A DNA stretch of 64,000 bases from PALSA-612 sp963742925 (GTDB lineage: Bacteria > Actinomycetota > Thermoleophilia > Gaiellales > Gaiellaceae), in the NCBI GenBank assembly GCA_963742925.1, contig CAVUNV010000005.1, forward strand, positions 1 through 64,000, written 5' to 3'. Shown piece after piece: positions 34,747 to 43,935 of the stretch. Position 1 is the stretch's first letter; each line of letters starts with the position of its first letter. A program made the translations under genes and the position numbers. The notes below the pieces were generated by a model. That model searched no databases. It saw nothing but the letters and a program-made list of their open reading frames with translations, and had not been told where the DNA came from.

Positions 34747-35843
34747 GGCCCAACGGTGTCCGCGTCCTGCACGTGCAGAAGGTGGCCGGGATCTCCGGCT
34801 CGGAGGCTCATCTGCTCTCGCTCCTGCCCCGGCTCCGGGAGCGCGGCTGGGACGTCCGGCTCCTGATGCTGCACGAGAACGAGCCCGGGGCCTGGGAGTT
34901 CGCCCGCGCGCTCGGCGCCCGCGACGTGCCGCTCGACGCCGTGCCGATCTCGCGCGACGTCGATCCGTCCGCCTTTCTCGGGCTCGTCCGCTACCTGGCG
35001 GAGGACCGGCCGCAGATCCTGCACACCCATCTCGTCCACGCCGACACCTACGGCCAGATCGCCGGAACGATCGCGCGCGTGCCGATCCGGATGTCGACGA
35101 AGCACGGCTTCAACGAGTTCCGCGAGGGGCGCGTCTTCGCTCTTGCCGATCGCGCGGTCGCGAGCCTCGCACACGTGCACATCGCCATCTCCCAGGGGCT
35201 CGCGCACTACCTGGCCGAGACGGAGGGATTCGAGGAGGAGAGCTTCGAGATCGTCCACTACGGCATCGCCCCGCGCGACGACGCCGAGCCGTACGCGGGG
35301 ACGGAGCCGCGTCTGCTCTGCGTCGGCCGGCTGATCCCGATCAAGGGCCACATCGTGCTCCTGCGTGCCTTCGCCGAGGCGCGCAAGGAGGTGCCCGGAC
35401 TGCGCCTCGACATGGCCGGCCGTGGCCCCCTCGAGCCGGCGCTCCGCGCGCTCGCGCGGGAGCTCGGAGTCGCCGAGGCGGTGCGCTTCCTCGGGTACGT
35501 CTCGCCGATCCAGGGAGCGATCGAGGAATCGGCGATCATCGTCGTTCCGTCGATGGGCGAGGGGTTCGGGATGGTGGCGCTCGAGGCGATGGAGCGCGCA
35601 CGGCCGGTGATCGCCGCTGCGATCGGCGGGCTGGGCGAGCTCGTCGACCACGGCGAGACGGGTCTCCTCGTCGAGCCGGGCGTCGCCGAGCCGCTCGCGC
35701 GTGCGATCGTCGAGCTTGCCGGCGATCTCGATCGGGCCGCGGAGATGGGCCGCGCGGGCCGCCGCCGGGCACTCTCGGAGTTCCTCGAGTCCCGCTGCGT
35801 CGAGCGCACGGAACGGCTCTACGAGCGAGCGCTCGGGTTCTGA
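34743..35843 (+). CDS. GT4-family glycosyltransferase
   Basis: 366 aa: GISGSEAHLLSLLPRLRERG, THLVHADTYGQ, VGRLIPIKGH and PSMGEGFGMVALEAME. Last gene of the rightward operon. Its N-terminal half resembles the convergent glycosyltransferase next to it (GGSERHLLTLLP, THLVHADVYG), so the two are likely paralogues in opposite orientation. The 3' ends overlap by 25 bases. Confidence 0.87.
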   Translation: MRPNGVRVLHVQKVAGISGSEAHLLSLLPRLRERGWDVRLLMLHENEPGAWEFARALGARDVPLDAVPISRDVDPSAFLGLVRYLAEDRPQILHTHLVHADTYGQIAGTIARVPIRMSTKHGFNEFREGRVFALADRAVASLAHVHIAISQGLAHYLAETEGFEEESFEIVHYGIAPRDDAEPYAGTEPRLLCVGRLIPIKGHIVLLRAFAEARKEVPGLRLDMAGRGPLEPALRALARELGVAEAVRFLGYVSPIQGAIEESAIIVVPSMGEGFGMVALEAMERARPVIAAAIGGLGELVDHGETGLLVEPGVAEPLARAIVELAGDLDRAAEMGRAGRRRALSEFLESRCVERTERLYERALGF

Positions 35844-36900
35844 AGCGACTCTCCGTAGACCGCCGCCGTCCGGTCGGCCATCCTGGCGACCGAGAACTCC
35901 TCGTGCGCCCGGCGGCGGCCGGCCTCGCCCATCGCGGCGGCACGAGCGGGATCGGCCAGGAGCGAGGAGACCGCTGCGGCGAGCGCGTCGGAATCGTCCA
36001 CCGGGACGAGTAACCCGGTGCGATCGTGGTCGACGAGCTCCGGCGCCGAGCCGGCGCGGGCGGCGACGACCGGCTTCGCGGCGAGCATGGCCTCGAGCAT
36101 CGCCAGCCCGAACCCCTCCCAGCGCGCCGGATGGACGACCAGGTCGGCGCGACGGTACAGCGCGGCGACGTCGCCGACCCGGCCCGGCAGGAGCAGGCGA
36201 TCGCCGACGCCGAGCTCGGCGGCCAGGCCGGTGAGCTCCGCCCGGTCGGGCCCCTCGCCGAGCACGAGGAGCACGGCGCCGGGAATCGCCGGCAAGGCGC
36301 GGACGGCCGTCTCAAGCCCTTCTGCGGGGCGAGCCGGCAGACGGCGAGCAGGAGCCGAGCGCCGTCGGGCAAGGGCAGGGGCGGGTTGTCGGCCCACGCG
36401 TCGGGCAGCTCGTCGAGGCCGTAGTGGACGACCTCGACCTTCCAGGCCGGTAAGCCGACCTGCTCGACCGAGAAGCGGCGTACGGCTTCGCTGATCGCGA
36501 TCACCCGCGCCGCCCGCCGGGCCAGCACCCGCTCGGCGAACCGGAACGGCCCGGCGCGGAACGGATCAGGATTGTGCTTCGTCGAGACGAGCTTCGCGCG
36601 GGCCGCCACGGCGCCGTAGACGTCCGCGTGCACGAGGTGCGTATGCACGACGTCCGGCCGGAGCGAGCGCAGCGTTCGCGTCAGTCGACCTGCGAGCGCC
36701 GGATCGAGGTCCCGCGGAGCCGGCAGTCGCTCGAACGGCACCGTGAGCTCGGAGTAGAACGGGTCCAGGACGCCCGCCGGATCGTCGAGTCCGACGAAGG
36801 ACACGTCCACGCCACGATCGCGCAGCGCCGGAAGCAGCGTCAGCAGGTGCCGCTCGGAGCCGCCGATCCCCCGCATGCGGTGGACATGGACGACCCTCAC
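35819..36900 (-). CDS. GT4-family glycosyltransferase (one frameshift)
   Basis: About 360 aa after correction. The GTG at 36900 begins RVVHVHRMRGIGGSERHLL. The frame breaks after LAPQKGL: one C missing near 36315 (AAGCCCT for AAGGCCCT on the plus strand) separates this from ETAVRALPAIPGA and the donor-site end (PARWEGFGLAMLEAML). With one base added the length is a multiple of three and matches GT4. Downstream of asnB and the membrane glycosyltransferase on the minus strand. Confidence 0.82.
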
Positions 36901-36914
36901 CGTCTTCTCCGAAC

Positions 36915-37041
36915 ATGTCCGAGGGACAGGCCCTCGGACGTGGCCTGACGGGACAGGGGGGGTCTCGAACCGCGCCCACGGAGAGCTCTTGACACCGCGG
37001 CTCGTCCCGTTCGGACAGGTCCGAGGGACTGTCCCTGGGAC
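36915..37041. repeat. REP-like pair of inverted hairpins between two genes
   Basis: Hairpin 1: ATGTCCGAGGG (36915-36925) pairs with 36931-36941 (one G-T). Hairpin 2: GTCCGAGGGAC (37019-37029) pairs with 37031-37041 (one mismatch). The block 36914-36929 is an inverted copy of 37030-37045, as in REP pairs (BIMEs). This accounts for most of the 154-base gap; no gene was found in it. Confidence 0.65.
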
Positions 37042-37054
37042 ATGGCTGGATCGG

Positions 37055-38332
37055 TCACGTTCCAGGCCCGGAGTCCGGTGGCGCCCGCCGCGCCGCGAGC
37101 CGCGCCGCCAGGTGCAGGATGGCGACGCTCGCCGCAAGCGCGAGCGTGAAGTCCCACGGGACTCGGTAGCGCGTGTCGCCGGCGAAGCCCATCGCCACCA
37201 CGGTCTGGTAGCCCAGCAGCATCACGATCAGCACCGCCACGCGCCGCGGCACGAGAAACAGTCCGAAGAGCGCCAGCAGGTAGAGCGGGATCTCGTACAG
37301 GGGCTGCACCCAGGTGCGGACGCGATCGATGAACCCGCCCGCCCCCGGCCGCCCCTCGGTCTTCTGGACGCGCGGATCCCAGAGCATCCGCGCCGCCTGC
37401 CCGGCGAGCTTCGCCTTCTCGCCGGGATGATCGACGACGAACCTGACCGCCTTGTGCTGGTAGAAGCTCATCTGCGCGCACTCGTCCACGTGGATCAGCA
37501 CGTGGTGCACCTGGTAGATGGCGCCGGTCATCTCGGGCGTCGGCGGGGCTCCGGGGAGGTTCGGCACGTCGTCGATCCACTTCCCGCTCGCCAGCGTGGC
37601 GTACGTGTTCGCGTTGTTGGCCTTCCAGAGCGCCTTCGCGTCCGTGGAGAGCGTGAAGCAGCCGACGGAGACGTCGTTCCGTACCGCCCAGGGCAGCAAC
37701 GCGACCGCGCAGGCGCCGAGGCAGAGCGCCGGGGCGAGCACGACCCGCCGCTGCCAGAGGATGAAGCCGGCGATCAGCACCGGCAGGAACAGGAGACGCG
37801 TGTCGGCGAGGATCGCGAGCGCGAGCACGGCACCGAGCCCGACGGCAATCGCCCGCACGCGGCCGACCGTGCGCTCGCAGACGAGCAGCGTCAGGAAGAC
37901 AATCGCCGCCGCGAGCAGCTGGTCGACGATCTCCCGGTTGACGTGGACGTCGTGCCAGACGAGATACGGGTTGAGCGTCGCGATCACCGCCGCGATCAGC
38001 CCGGCCCGCGGTGAGAGGAAGCGCCGGCCCGTCTCGTAGACGATCAGCGCCGTCGCCGCGGCGACCGCGATCTGCCAGAGGCCGACCGACGGCCAGTTGC
38101 GCCCGAAGATCCAGTAGACCGGGATCAGGAAGAACGAGTAGCCGGGCTGCGTCCACGCCGACGGCTGGCCCGGGATGAAGCCGTACGTGCCCGAGTGGAT
38201 GAACGTCAGCGCGAAGCTGTCCGACTTCTCGGTGTTGCTCGCCAGAATCGCGCCGCGCTCGTGCAACAGCACGCCGAGGCGCGGCAGGATCGAGGCCGCG
38301 AGCACGACCGCGTACGCCTGGCGGCGCGTCAC
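37055..38332 (-). CDS. GT-C membrane glycosyltransferase (PMT/ArnT-like)
   Basis: 425 aa with about ten hydrophobic segments. An early Glu/Asp-rich external loop (SNTEKSDSFALTFI) and QPGYSFFLIP match the GT39/GT83 group that uses polyprenyl-phosphate sugars outside the membrane. GTG start at 38332 overlaps the asnB stop by 4 bases (GTGA). Confidence 0.8.
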   Translation of the reverse strand: MTRRQAYAVVLAASILPRLGVLLHERGAILASNTEKSDSFALTFIHSGTYGFIPGQPSAWTQPGYSFFLIPVYWIFGRNWPSVGLWQIAVAAATALIVYETGRRFLSPRAGLIAAVIATLNPYLVWHDVHVNREIVDQLLAAAIVFLTLLVCERTVGRVRAIAVGLGAVLALAILADTRLLFLPVLIAGFILWQRRVVLAPALCLGACAVALLPWAVRNDVSVGCFTLSTDAKALWKANNANTYATLASGKWIDDVPNLPGAPPTPEMTGAIYQVHHVLIHVDECAQMSFYQHKAVRFVVDHPGEKAKLAGQAARMLWDPRVQKTEGRPGAGGFIDRVRTWVQPLYEIPLYLLALFGLFLVPRRVAVLIVMLLGYQTVVAMGFAGDTRYRVPWDFTLALAASVAILHLAARLAARRAPPDSGPGT

Positions 38333-40191
38333 GAGACGGTTGCCGCCGCTTCGGCCGGCCGGGCGGACTCGACCCAGGTCCGCTGCCAGAGCTCCAGCAT
38401 CACGAGGCACCAGAGACGGTGGCCGTGGTCGGCGCGCCCGGAGACGTGCTCGTCGAGCAGCCGCTTGACAGCGGCGGGCCGGATCTGGCCGCGCTGCCCG
38501 GCACGCGCGTCCAGGAGCAGGTCGGCGGCGAGGTCGCGGAGCTCGTCCCGGAACCACGCCGAGATGGGGACGCCGAAGCCCGTCTTGCCCCGGGAAGCGA
38601 CCTCGGGCGGGAGATCGGCCGCGAACGCCCGGCGGAGCGCCGCCTTCCCGCGCCGCCCCGAGATCTCGAGCCGATCGGGAAGCGATGTGCCGAGCTCGAG
38701 CACCTCCCAGTCGAGGAGCGGCGAGCGGAGCTCGAGCGAGTGCGCCATCGAGGCGATGTCGGCCTTGAGCAGCAGATCGCCGGGGAGGTAGGTACGGACG
38801 TCCAGCCGCTGCAGACCGGCGATGCCAGGGCGATCGGGCACGCCCAGGAGCTCGGCGGCCGGTCGGGGCCGCGACACGAACCCGGGCTCCCAGAGCTCGG
38901 CGCGAAGCTCGGCCGGGAAGACCTCCATCAGGCGGCCGTACCGCTCGGCCGCCGGCGCCGCGACGGTCTCCAGGAAGCGTGCGGCGCGTGTCGCCGTCGA
39001 GCGCGGCTCGCGCGAGAGGCCGCGGAGGGCCTTCGCGGCCGCACCGGCACCCGGCCGGGGCAGGCGTCCGGCGAGCCGATGGGCGAGGTAGCGCTCGTAG
39101 CCCGCGAAGGACTCGTCGCCGCCGTCCCCGGTCAGCGCGACCGTGACCTCCCGGCGCGCGGCCTCGCAGATCAGGTAGAGCGGCAGCGCCGCCTCGTCGC
39201 CGTGCGGCTCGTCGTACGCCTCGGCGAGGCGCGGTAGCGTCGCCGCGACGTCGGGCTCGAGCACGACCTCGGTGTGTTCCGTCGCGAAGCGCTCGGCGAC
39301 GGCGCGCGCATAGGGACGCTCGTCGTAGCGCGGCTCGCCGAAGCCGACGGTGAACGTCCGCACCGGCCGGCTCGACGCCTGGGCCATCAACGCGACGACT
39401 ACGCTCGAGTCGATCCCGCCCGAGAGCAGCGCGCCGAGCGGCACGTCGGCGACGAGCCGGCGCTCGACCGCCCCGGTGACGCGCCCGCGAACCAGCTCGA
39501 GCCACTCCTCGTCGCTCCGCGGCTCGAGCTCTCGAAGCTCGGCGTACGGCTCGACGCGGACGCCGCCCGCTTCGGCGACCAGGACGTGCCCGGGCGGCAG
39601 CTTCTCGATCCCCGCGAGGCCGGTGCCGCCGGGGACGTACTGCAGCGCCAGATAGGCGTCGAGCTGGCCCGGGTCGGGCTCGCGGCGCAGTCCCGGGATC
39701 TGCAGCAGCGCCTTCACCTCGGACGCGAAGGCGAGCGAGCCGTCGGCGAGCCGGGCGTAGACGAGCGGCTTCTTTCCGACCCGGTCGCGCGCCAGCACGA
39801 GCCGCTCGCTGCCGGCGTCCCAGAGCGCGAGCGCGAACATGCCGGACAGCCGCTCCACGAACCCCACATCGTGCTCCTCGTACAGGTGCGGGATGACGGG
39901 CGTGTCGCCGGTCCCGCGCACCTCGTGGGAGGAGAGCCCGGCCCGCAGCTCGCGGAAGTTGTAGAGCTCCCCGTTGAAGACCGAGACGATCGTTCCGCTC
40001 TCGTTCGCGACCGGCTGGCTCCCCGTCTCGAGGTCGATCACCCGCAGCCGGCGGTTGCCGAGCACGCAGCGGCCGAACGCGTCCACCGAGCCCTCGTCCG
40101 GGCCGCGATGCCGGAGCGCGGCGTTCATCCGGGAGACGAGCGAGGCGTCGGCGGGCCCTGACGGTGCTAGAAGTCCACAGATGCCGCACAT
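38329..40191 (-). CDS. asnB: Asparagine synthase (glutamine-hydrolysing), AsnB-type
   Basis: 620 aa. Start fixed at 40191 because the nucleophile Cys must be residue 2 (MCGICG); a start 3 codons earlier would bury it. N-terminal class II glutaminase (RHRGPDE, FNGELYN), then the synthetase domain with PP-loop SGGIDSS near residue 257 and GDGGDESFAGY. In polysaccharide loci such enzymes often amidate uronic acids or other precursors instead of aspartate; that is inference here. First gene of a leftward operon. Its start codon region overlaps that of the divergent deacetylase-like gene. Confidence 0.9.
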   Translation of the reverse strand: MCGICGLLAPSGPADASLVSRMNAALRHRGPDEGSVDAFGRCVLGNRRLRVIDLETGSQPVANESGTIVSVFNGELYNFRELRAGLSSHEVRGTGDTPVIPHLYEEHDVGFVERLSGMFALALWDAGSERLVLARDRVGKKPLVYARLADGSLAFASEVKALLQIPGLRREPDPGQLDAYLALQYVPGGTGLAGIEKLPPGHVLVAEAGGVRVEPYAELRELEPRSDEEWLELVRGRVTGAVERRLVADVPLGALLSGGIDSSVVVALMAQASSRPVRTFTVGFGEPRYDERPYARAVAERFATEHTEVVLEPDVAATLPRLAEAYDEPHGDEAALPLYLICEAARREVTVALTGDGGDESFAGYERYLAHRLAGRLPRPGAGAAAKALRGLSREPRSTATRAARFLETVAAPAAERYGRLMEVFPAELRAELWEPGFVSRPRPAAELLGVPDRPGIAGLQRLDVRTYLPGDLLLKADIASMAHSLELRSPLLDWEVLELGTSLPDRLEISGRRGKAALRRAFAADLPPEVASRGKTGFGVPISAWFRDELRDLAADLLLDARAGQRGQIRPAAVKRLLDEHVSGRADHGHRLWCLVMLELWQRTWVESARPAEAAATVS

Positions 40192-40960
40192 TCCGGGCAA
40201 ACGGTACGCGGTCGTCTCGTGCCACGTCGAACGTCCCCTCGACGACGCGTGCTGGTCGCGCTTCGCCGCGTTGCAGGCCCGGCGCCCGGGCGGCTTCCGT
40301 GTCGCGGCCCTGATGCGACCGCCTGACGCTGCGGCCGGCGAGGACGAGGAGCGCTGGCTCGAGCGGGCGCGTCAGGCCGCCCGTCAAGGGCCGCTCGGCC
40401 TGCACACCCACTTCGTCTCCCCGGCTCACGCCCGGCCATCGCTTCCCGGCCCCGAGCACGCCGAACGAGTGCGGCGCGAAGCGGAGTGGCTGCGCGCGCA
40501 CGGCCTGGCGCCGACGCTCTTCTGCGCGGGCGGCTGGTACATGGACGCGGCGCTCGCGGAGACCGTGGCCGAGCTCGGCTACGCCGACTGCAGCGCCACC
40601 GCGTTCCAGCCGGGCTATCTGGCCGAGGGCGCGCCGCGGCTCTCGGCGCTCGCGCCTGCGGGGCTCGTGCTCGCGAGCGGCGCCCGCCTGCTCGAATTGC
40701 CCTCGACGCACTCGCTCGGGCGGGCGGCGCGGGCCGTCGTCCGTCCATCGCTCGGTGCCGAGGTGATCCACGTCTACTTCCACGACACCGACCTGCTCGC
40801 GGCGCGCCGGCGGCACGCCCTCGGCGCGACGCTGCGGCTGCTCGGCGCGCGCCGGGAGCCGATCGACCTCGACGAACTGGCGCGAGAGGCCGCTTCCACG
40901 GCGCCCGAAATCCCCTTCGAGCGCGCCTGGAAGGGCAGGAATGCGGATCCCGGGCAGTAA
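40181..40960 (+). CDS. Polysaccharide deacetylase-like (NodB-fold) protein
   Basis: 259 aa. Weak NodB-type pattern: YAVVSCHVER near the start, LHTHFVSPAH and a C-terminal HVYFHDTDL. The catalytic TFDD motif is not present in standard form, so activity is uncertain. The only good start is the ATG at 40181, which places 11 bases in common with the divergent asnB gene. The end overlaps the sugar-transferase gene by 20 bases. Confidence 0.65.
   Translation: MPHIPGKRYAVVSCHVERPLDDACWSRFAALQARRPGGFRVAALMRPPDAAAGEDEERWLERARQAARQGPLGLHTHFVSPAHARPSLPGPEHAERVRREAEWLRAHGLAPTLFCAGGWYMDAALAETVAELGYADCSATAFQPGYLAEGAPRLSALAPAGLVLASGARLLELPSTHSLGRAARAVVRPSLGAEVIHVYFHDTDLLAARRRHALGATLRLLGARREPIDLDELAREAASTAPEIPFERAWKGRNADPGQ
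40201..40206 (-). promoter_or_regulatory. -10 box TACCGT of asnB
   Basis: TACCGT on the minus strand (40206-40201) ends 9 bases before the asnB ATG at 40191. No Shine-Dalgarno is seen. The box lies within the coding region of the divergent gene. Confidence 0.35.
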
Positions 40961-42482
40961 CATCAATGTTTCGGTGGCCACAAGTCCTCTACCCTCGGAG
41001 GGCCCGCCGGAACGCGAGCCGCCGCCTCCGCTCGGCGACATCCGCAAGGGCAGGCCGTTTCTCCTCGCACGCTCGCCGCTCAAGCAGCTCGCGATCCGCG
41101 TTGCCAGCCTCGTCGCGCTGATCGGGCTGGATCTGACGGGCGTCGGGCTGGCCCTCTATGCCGCGCTCGTGCTGCGCGAGCTCTACTACGGCACGACCAC
41201 GATCTTCTGGGGCCTGCTCTGGGACCAGGAGACCGACTGGCTTCCGTTCCTGCTGCTCGTGGTGGTGCTCGTCTTCTGGCAGGCCGGCCTCTATGCGCGT
41301 CGCGAGCAGCGGGCCGGCTTCGGGCGGATCGTCTCGTCGCTCGTGATCGTGTCGCTGATCGTGCTGGCCTTCGGCCTCGGCACGGGGCACAAGTTCTCGA
41401 CCTTCGGGCTGATCCCGACGACGCTCGTGATCAGCGCGATCCTGATCGGCCTGTTCCGGGCGAGCTACGACGTCGTGACGCGGGAGGTGCTGCACGCCCT
41501 CGGTGTCCGCCGCCGGGCGGTTCTGGCCGGCGAGGGCGAGCATCTGCTGCACTTGTACCGGGCATTGGGGCAGGGACGGAGCGGCATCGACTACGAGTTC
41601 GTCGGGGCTGTGTCGGACGTGCCCGGGGAGATCGGTCTGCCGGTGCTGGGCGGAATCGAGGATCTCCGGACGATCCTGGCCGAGAACGCCACCGACGAGC
41701 TGATCGTCACCGACTCGGACTTCTCCGACCGGCAGCTGCTCGAGATGGTCGAGCTGGCGCACCGCTCGGGCGTCAAGGTGCGGATCGCGCCGAAGACGAC
41801 CGACCTGCTCGTCCAGCGGGCCGAGTACGTGCCGGGGCAGGGCGCGCCGCTCTTCGAGCTGCGGCCGCCGGTGCTGGTCGGCGCCGACTGGCTGATCAAG
41901 CGCACGTTCGACCTCGTGGTCTCGGCGGCCGTGATCGTGATCGGATCGCTGCTCTGGCTCGGGATTGCCGCGGCGATCAAGCTCAACTCGCGCGGGCCGG
42001 TCTTCTATGCCGACCGCCGGATCGGGCTGAACGAGCAGGAGTTCGGGATGCTCAAGTTCCGGACGATGTACGTCGATGCGCCCGAGCGGCAGGCCGAGCT
42101 CGAGGCGCAGAACGAGGCGGGTGGCGCGCTGTTCAAGATCCGCGACGACCCGCGCGTGACGGCCGTCGGTCGCTTCCTGCGCCGCTACTCGCTCGACGAG
42201 ATCCCGAACACCGTCAACGTCCTGCGCGGCGAGATGAGCCTGGTCGGCCCGCGGCCCTTGCCCGTGCGCGACTACTCACTGCTCGAGGAATGGCACCGCA
42301 AGCGCTACCTCGTCCTGCCCGGCGTGACGGGCCTGTGGCAGATCTCCGGTCGCTCGAACCTGTCCTTCGACGATCTCGTCCGCTACGACTTCTACTACCT
42401 GGACAACTGGTCGATCTGGCTCGACATCTCCATCCTGGCCAAGACGATCCCTGCCGTTCTGGCCCAGCGCGGCGCGTATTGA
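40941..42482 (+). CDS. Polyprenyl-phosphate sugar-1-phosphate transferase (initiating transferase)
   Basis: 513 aa. Four or five N-terminal membrane helices, a CoA-binding-like middle domain (about residues 180-300), another helix near 325, then the catalytic HPT domain (LKFRTMYVDA, DEIPNTVNVLRGEMSLVGPRP, LPGVTGLWQISGRS). It starts glycan assembly by loading the first sugar phosphate onto undecaprenyl phosphate. ATG at 40941 lies in the previous gene; a GTG at 40974 is possible. Confidence 0.9.
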   Translation: MRIPGSNINVSVATSPLPSEGPPEREPPPPLGDIRKGRPFLLARSPLKQLAIRVASLVALIGLDLTGVGLALYAALVLRELYYGTTTIFWGLLWDQETDWLPFLLLVVVLVFWQAGLYARREQRAGFGRIVSSLVIVSLIVLAFGLGTGHKFSTFGLIPTTLVISAILIGLFRASYDVVTREVLHALGVRRRAVLAGEGEHLLHLYRALGQGRSGIDYEFVGAVSDVPGEIGLPVLGGIEDLRTILAENATDELIVTDSDFSDRQLLEMVELAHRSGVKVRIAPKTTDLLVQRAEYVPGQGAPLFELRPPVLVGADWLIKRTFDLVVSAAVIVIGSLLWLGIAAAIKLNSRGPVFYADRRIGLNEQEFGMLKFRTMYVDAPERQAELEAQNEAGGALFKIRDDPRVTAVGRFLRRYSLDEIPNTVNVLRGEMSLVGPRPLPVRDYSLLEEWHRKRYLVLPGVTGLWQISGRSNLSFDDLVRYDFYYLDNWSIWLDISILAKTIPAVLAQRGAY

Positions 42483-42527
42483 CAGCAGACCGCGGCGCCG
42501 ACTGAGCGTCGCAGTGCCTGGCACGTG

Positions 42528-42627
42528 CCGGAGCAGTGCCAGACACTGCTCCGGACAGGTGCCAGAGCAGGTGCCGGAGCAGCGCCAGAGCAGTGCCAGA
42601 CACTGCTTCGGAGAAGTGTCAGGCACT
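42528..42627. repeat. REP-like hairpin cluster (GTGCCAGACACTG family)
   Basis: Gap 42483-42708. CCGGAGCAGTG (42528-42538) pairs perfectly with 42544-42554. AGTGCCAGACACT (42592-42604) pairs with 42615-42627 (one mismatch). GTGCC and CCAGAGCAG units recur between them. No gene was found in this gap. Confidence 0.65.
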
Positions 42628-42694
42628 GGCGCGCACACGGATCGCCGGTGGTCAGGATTCTGTAAGCGGTGCGGGCGCGCGCAGGGGCCTGCGC

Positions 42695-42700
42695 CATACT
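42695..42700 (+). promoter_or_regulatory. -10 box CATACT of the CgeB-like gene
   Basis: CATACT ends 8 bases before the ATG at 42709; no Shine-Dalgarno, so probably leaderless. Confidence 0.35.
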
Positions 42701-42708
42701 GAAACGCG

Positions 42709-43935
42709 ATGAGCAGGCGCGCACCGAAGATCCTCGCCGTTGCATCCGCGGTCGACCTCGACTTCCGCTACGGCTGCACTCCTGCCTGGTGGCAGCTCTG
42801 GAAAGGAATGCACGAGGCCGGCTGCGACCTGATCGTGACCCCCTACCGCGGTCGCGCCGTCGAGGCTCCCTGGTGGCGCACCGAGCCGAACCCGTGCTAC
42901 CGCGAGGGCGAGGCGTTCGCCAGGGCACGCGATCTCGTCGCCCGGGCGAAGGGAGACAGCCACCTGCGGCGACGCGAGGACAATCCTCCGGACACGACCG
43001 GTGACCGGCTCGTGCGCCAGGCGATCTGGAAATGGGTGACGCCGCGCTGGCAGCGGCATCTCGAGCGCATCCTGGAGCGCGAGCGCGACGTCGACGCGGT
43101 CGTCGTCTTCACCGTCCCGATGAGTCACCTGCGCGGCGTGCCGGAGGCGCTGCGGCAGCGCTTCTCCGTGCCGGTCGTCTTCTACGACGGGGACGTGCCG
43201 ATGAGCCTGCCCGAGTTCGGCGGCATGGACACGGGGTTCAACTACTACCACGGAGCCGATCCAGCGGAGTACGACCTGGTCGTCTCGAACTCGGAGGGCG
43301 GTCTCGACCGGCTGCGCGAGCTCGGCGCGCGCCGAGCGGAGGCCGTCTTCTGGGGCGCCGACCCGGACCTGTTCCAGCCACTTGCCGTCGACAAGCAGAT
43401 GGACGTGTTCTTCTACGGCTACGGCGACAAGTTCCGCCGCGACTGGATGGAGGCGATGGTCGGCGAGCCGAGCAGGCGCCTGCCGCACGCCGACTTCGCG
43501 CTCGGCGGGCGCGACTTCCGGGGCGACACGGGCGCCGCCCGCGAGATCGGCGACGTGCCCTTCAACGTCTTCGGCCGCGCCATCTCCGAGGCCCGGATCA
43601 ACCTGAACATCACGCGTCGCGCCCATGCGACGGTTCCGGCCTCCTCCACTGCCAGGCCGTTCGAGCTGGCCATGGCCGGCGCCGCCGTCGTCTCCAATCC
43701 GTACGAGGGGATCGAGCGCTGGTTCGAGCCGGGCCGCGAGCTTCTCGTCGTGTCGAGCGCCGACGAGGCGGTCGAGGCCTATCGCGAGCTGCTCGACGAT
43801 CCGGGACGCGCCGACGAGCTCGGCCGGGCGGCCCGCGAGCGCGCCCTCGACGAGCACACCTACGTCCATCGGGCGCGGCGGCTGCTCGAGCTGGTCGGCC
43901 TGCGTAGCCCGGCGGCGGTGGGCGTCGATGGCTGA
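42709..43935 (+). CDS. CgeB-like glycosyltransferase
   Basis: 408 aa. The end of the protein (ASSTARPFELAMAGAAVVSN, WFEPGRELLVV, YRELLDDP) matches the CgeB/spore-maturation type of GT-B enzymes with a GT4-like donor domain. The N-terminal half is less conserved. ATG at 42709. The stop of this gene overlaps the GT2 start by 8 bases. Confidence 0.78.
   Translation: MSRRAPKILAVASAVDLDFRYGCTPAWWQLWKGMHEAGCDLIVTPYRGRAVEAPWWRTEPNPCYREGEAFARARDLVARAKGDSHLRRREDNPPDTTGDRLVRQAIWKWVTPRWQRHLERILERERDVDAVVVFTVPMSHLRGVPEALRQRFSVPVVFYDGDVPMSLPEFGGMDTGFNYYHGADPAEYDLVVSNSEGGLDRLRELGARRAEAVFWGADPDLFQPLAVDKQMDVFFYGYGDKFRRDWMEAMVGEPSRRLPHADFALGGRDFRGDTGAAREIGDVPFNVFGRAISEARINLNITRRAHATVPASSTARPFELAMAGAAVVSNPYEGIERWFEPGRELLVVSSADEAVEAYRELLDDPGRADELGRAARERALDEHTYVHRARRLLELVGLRSPAAVGVDG

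Noticed and set aside
37055..41083. A 1342-codon open minus-strand frame spanning several genes
   Set aside because: Only its last 425 codons (37055-38332) match a membrane glycosyltransferase; the rest is antisense or out of frame to asnB and the sugar transferase. Long spurious frames are normal at this GC content.
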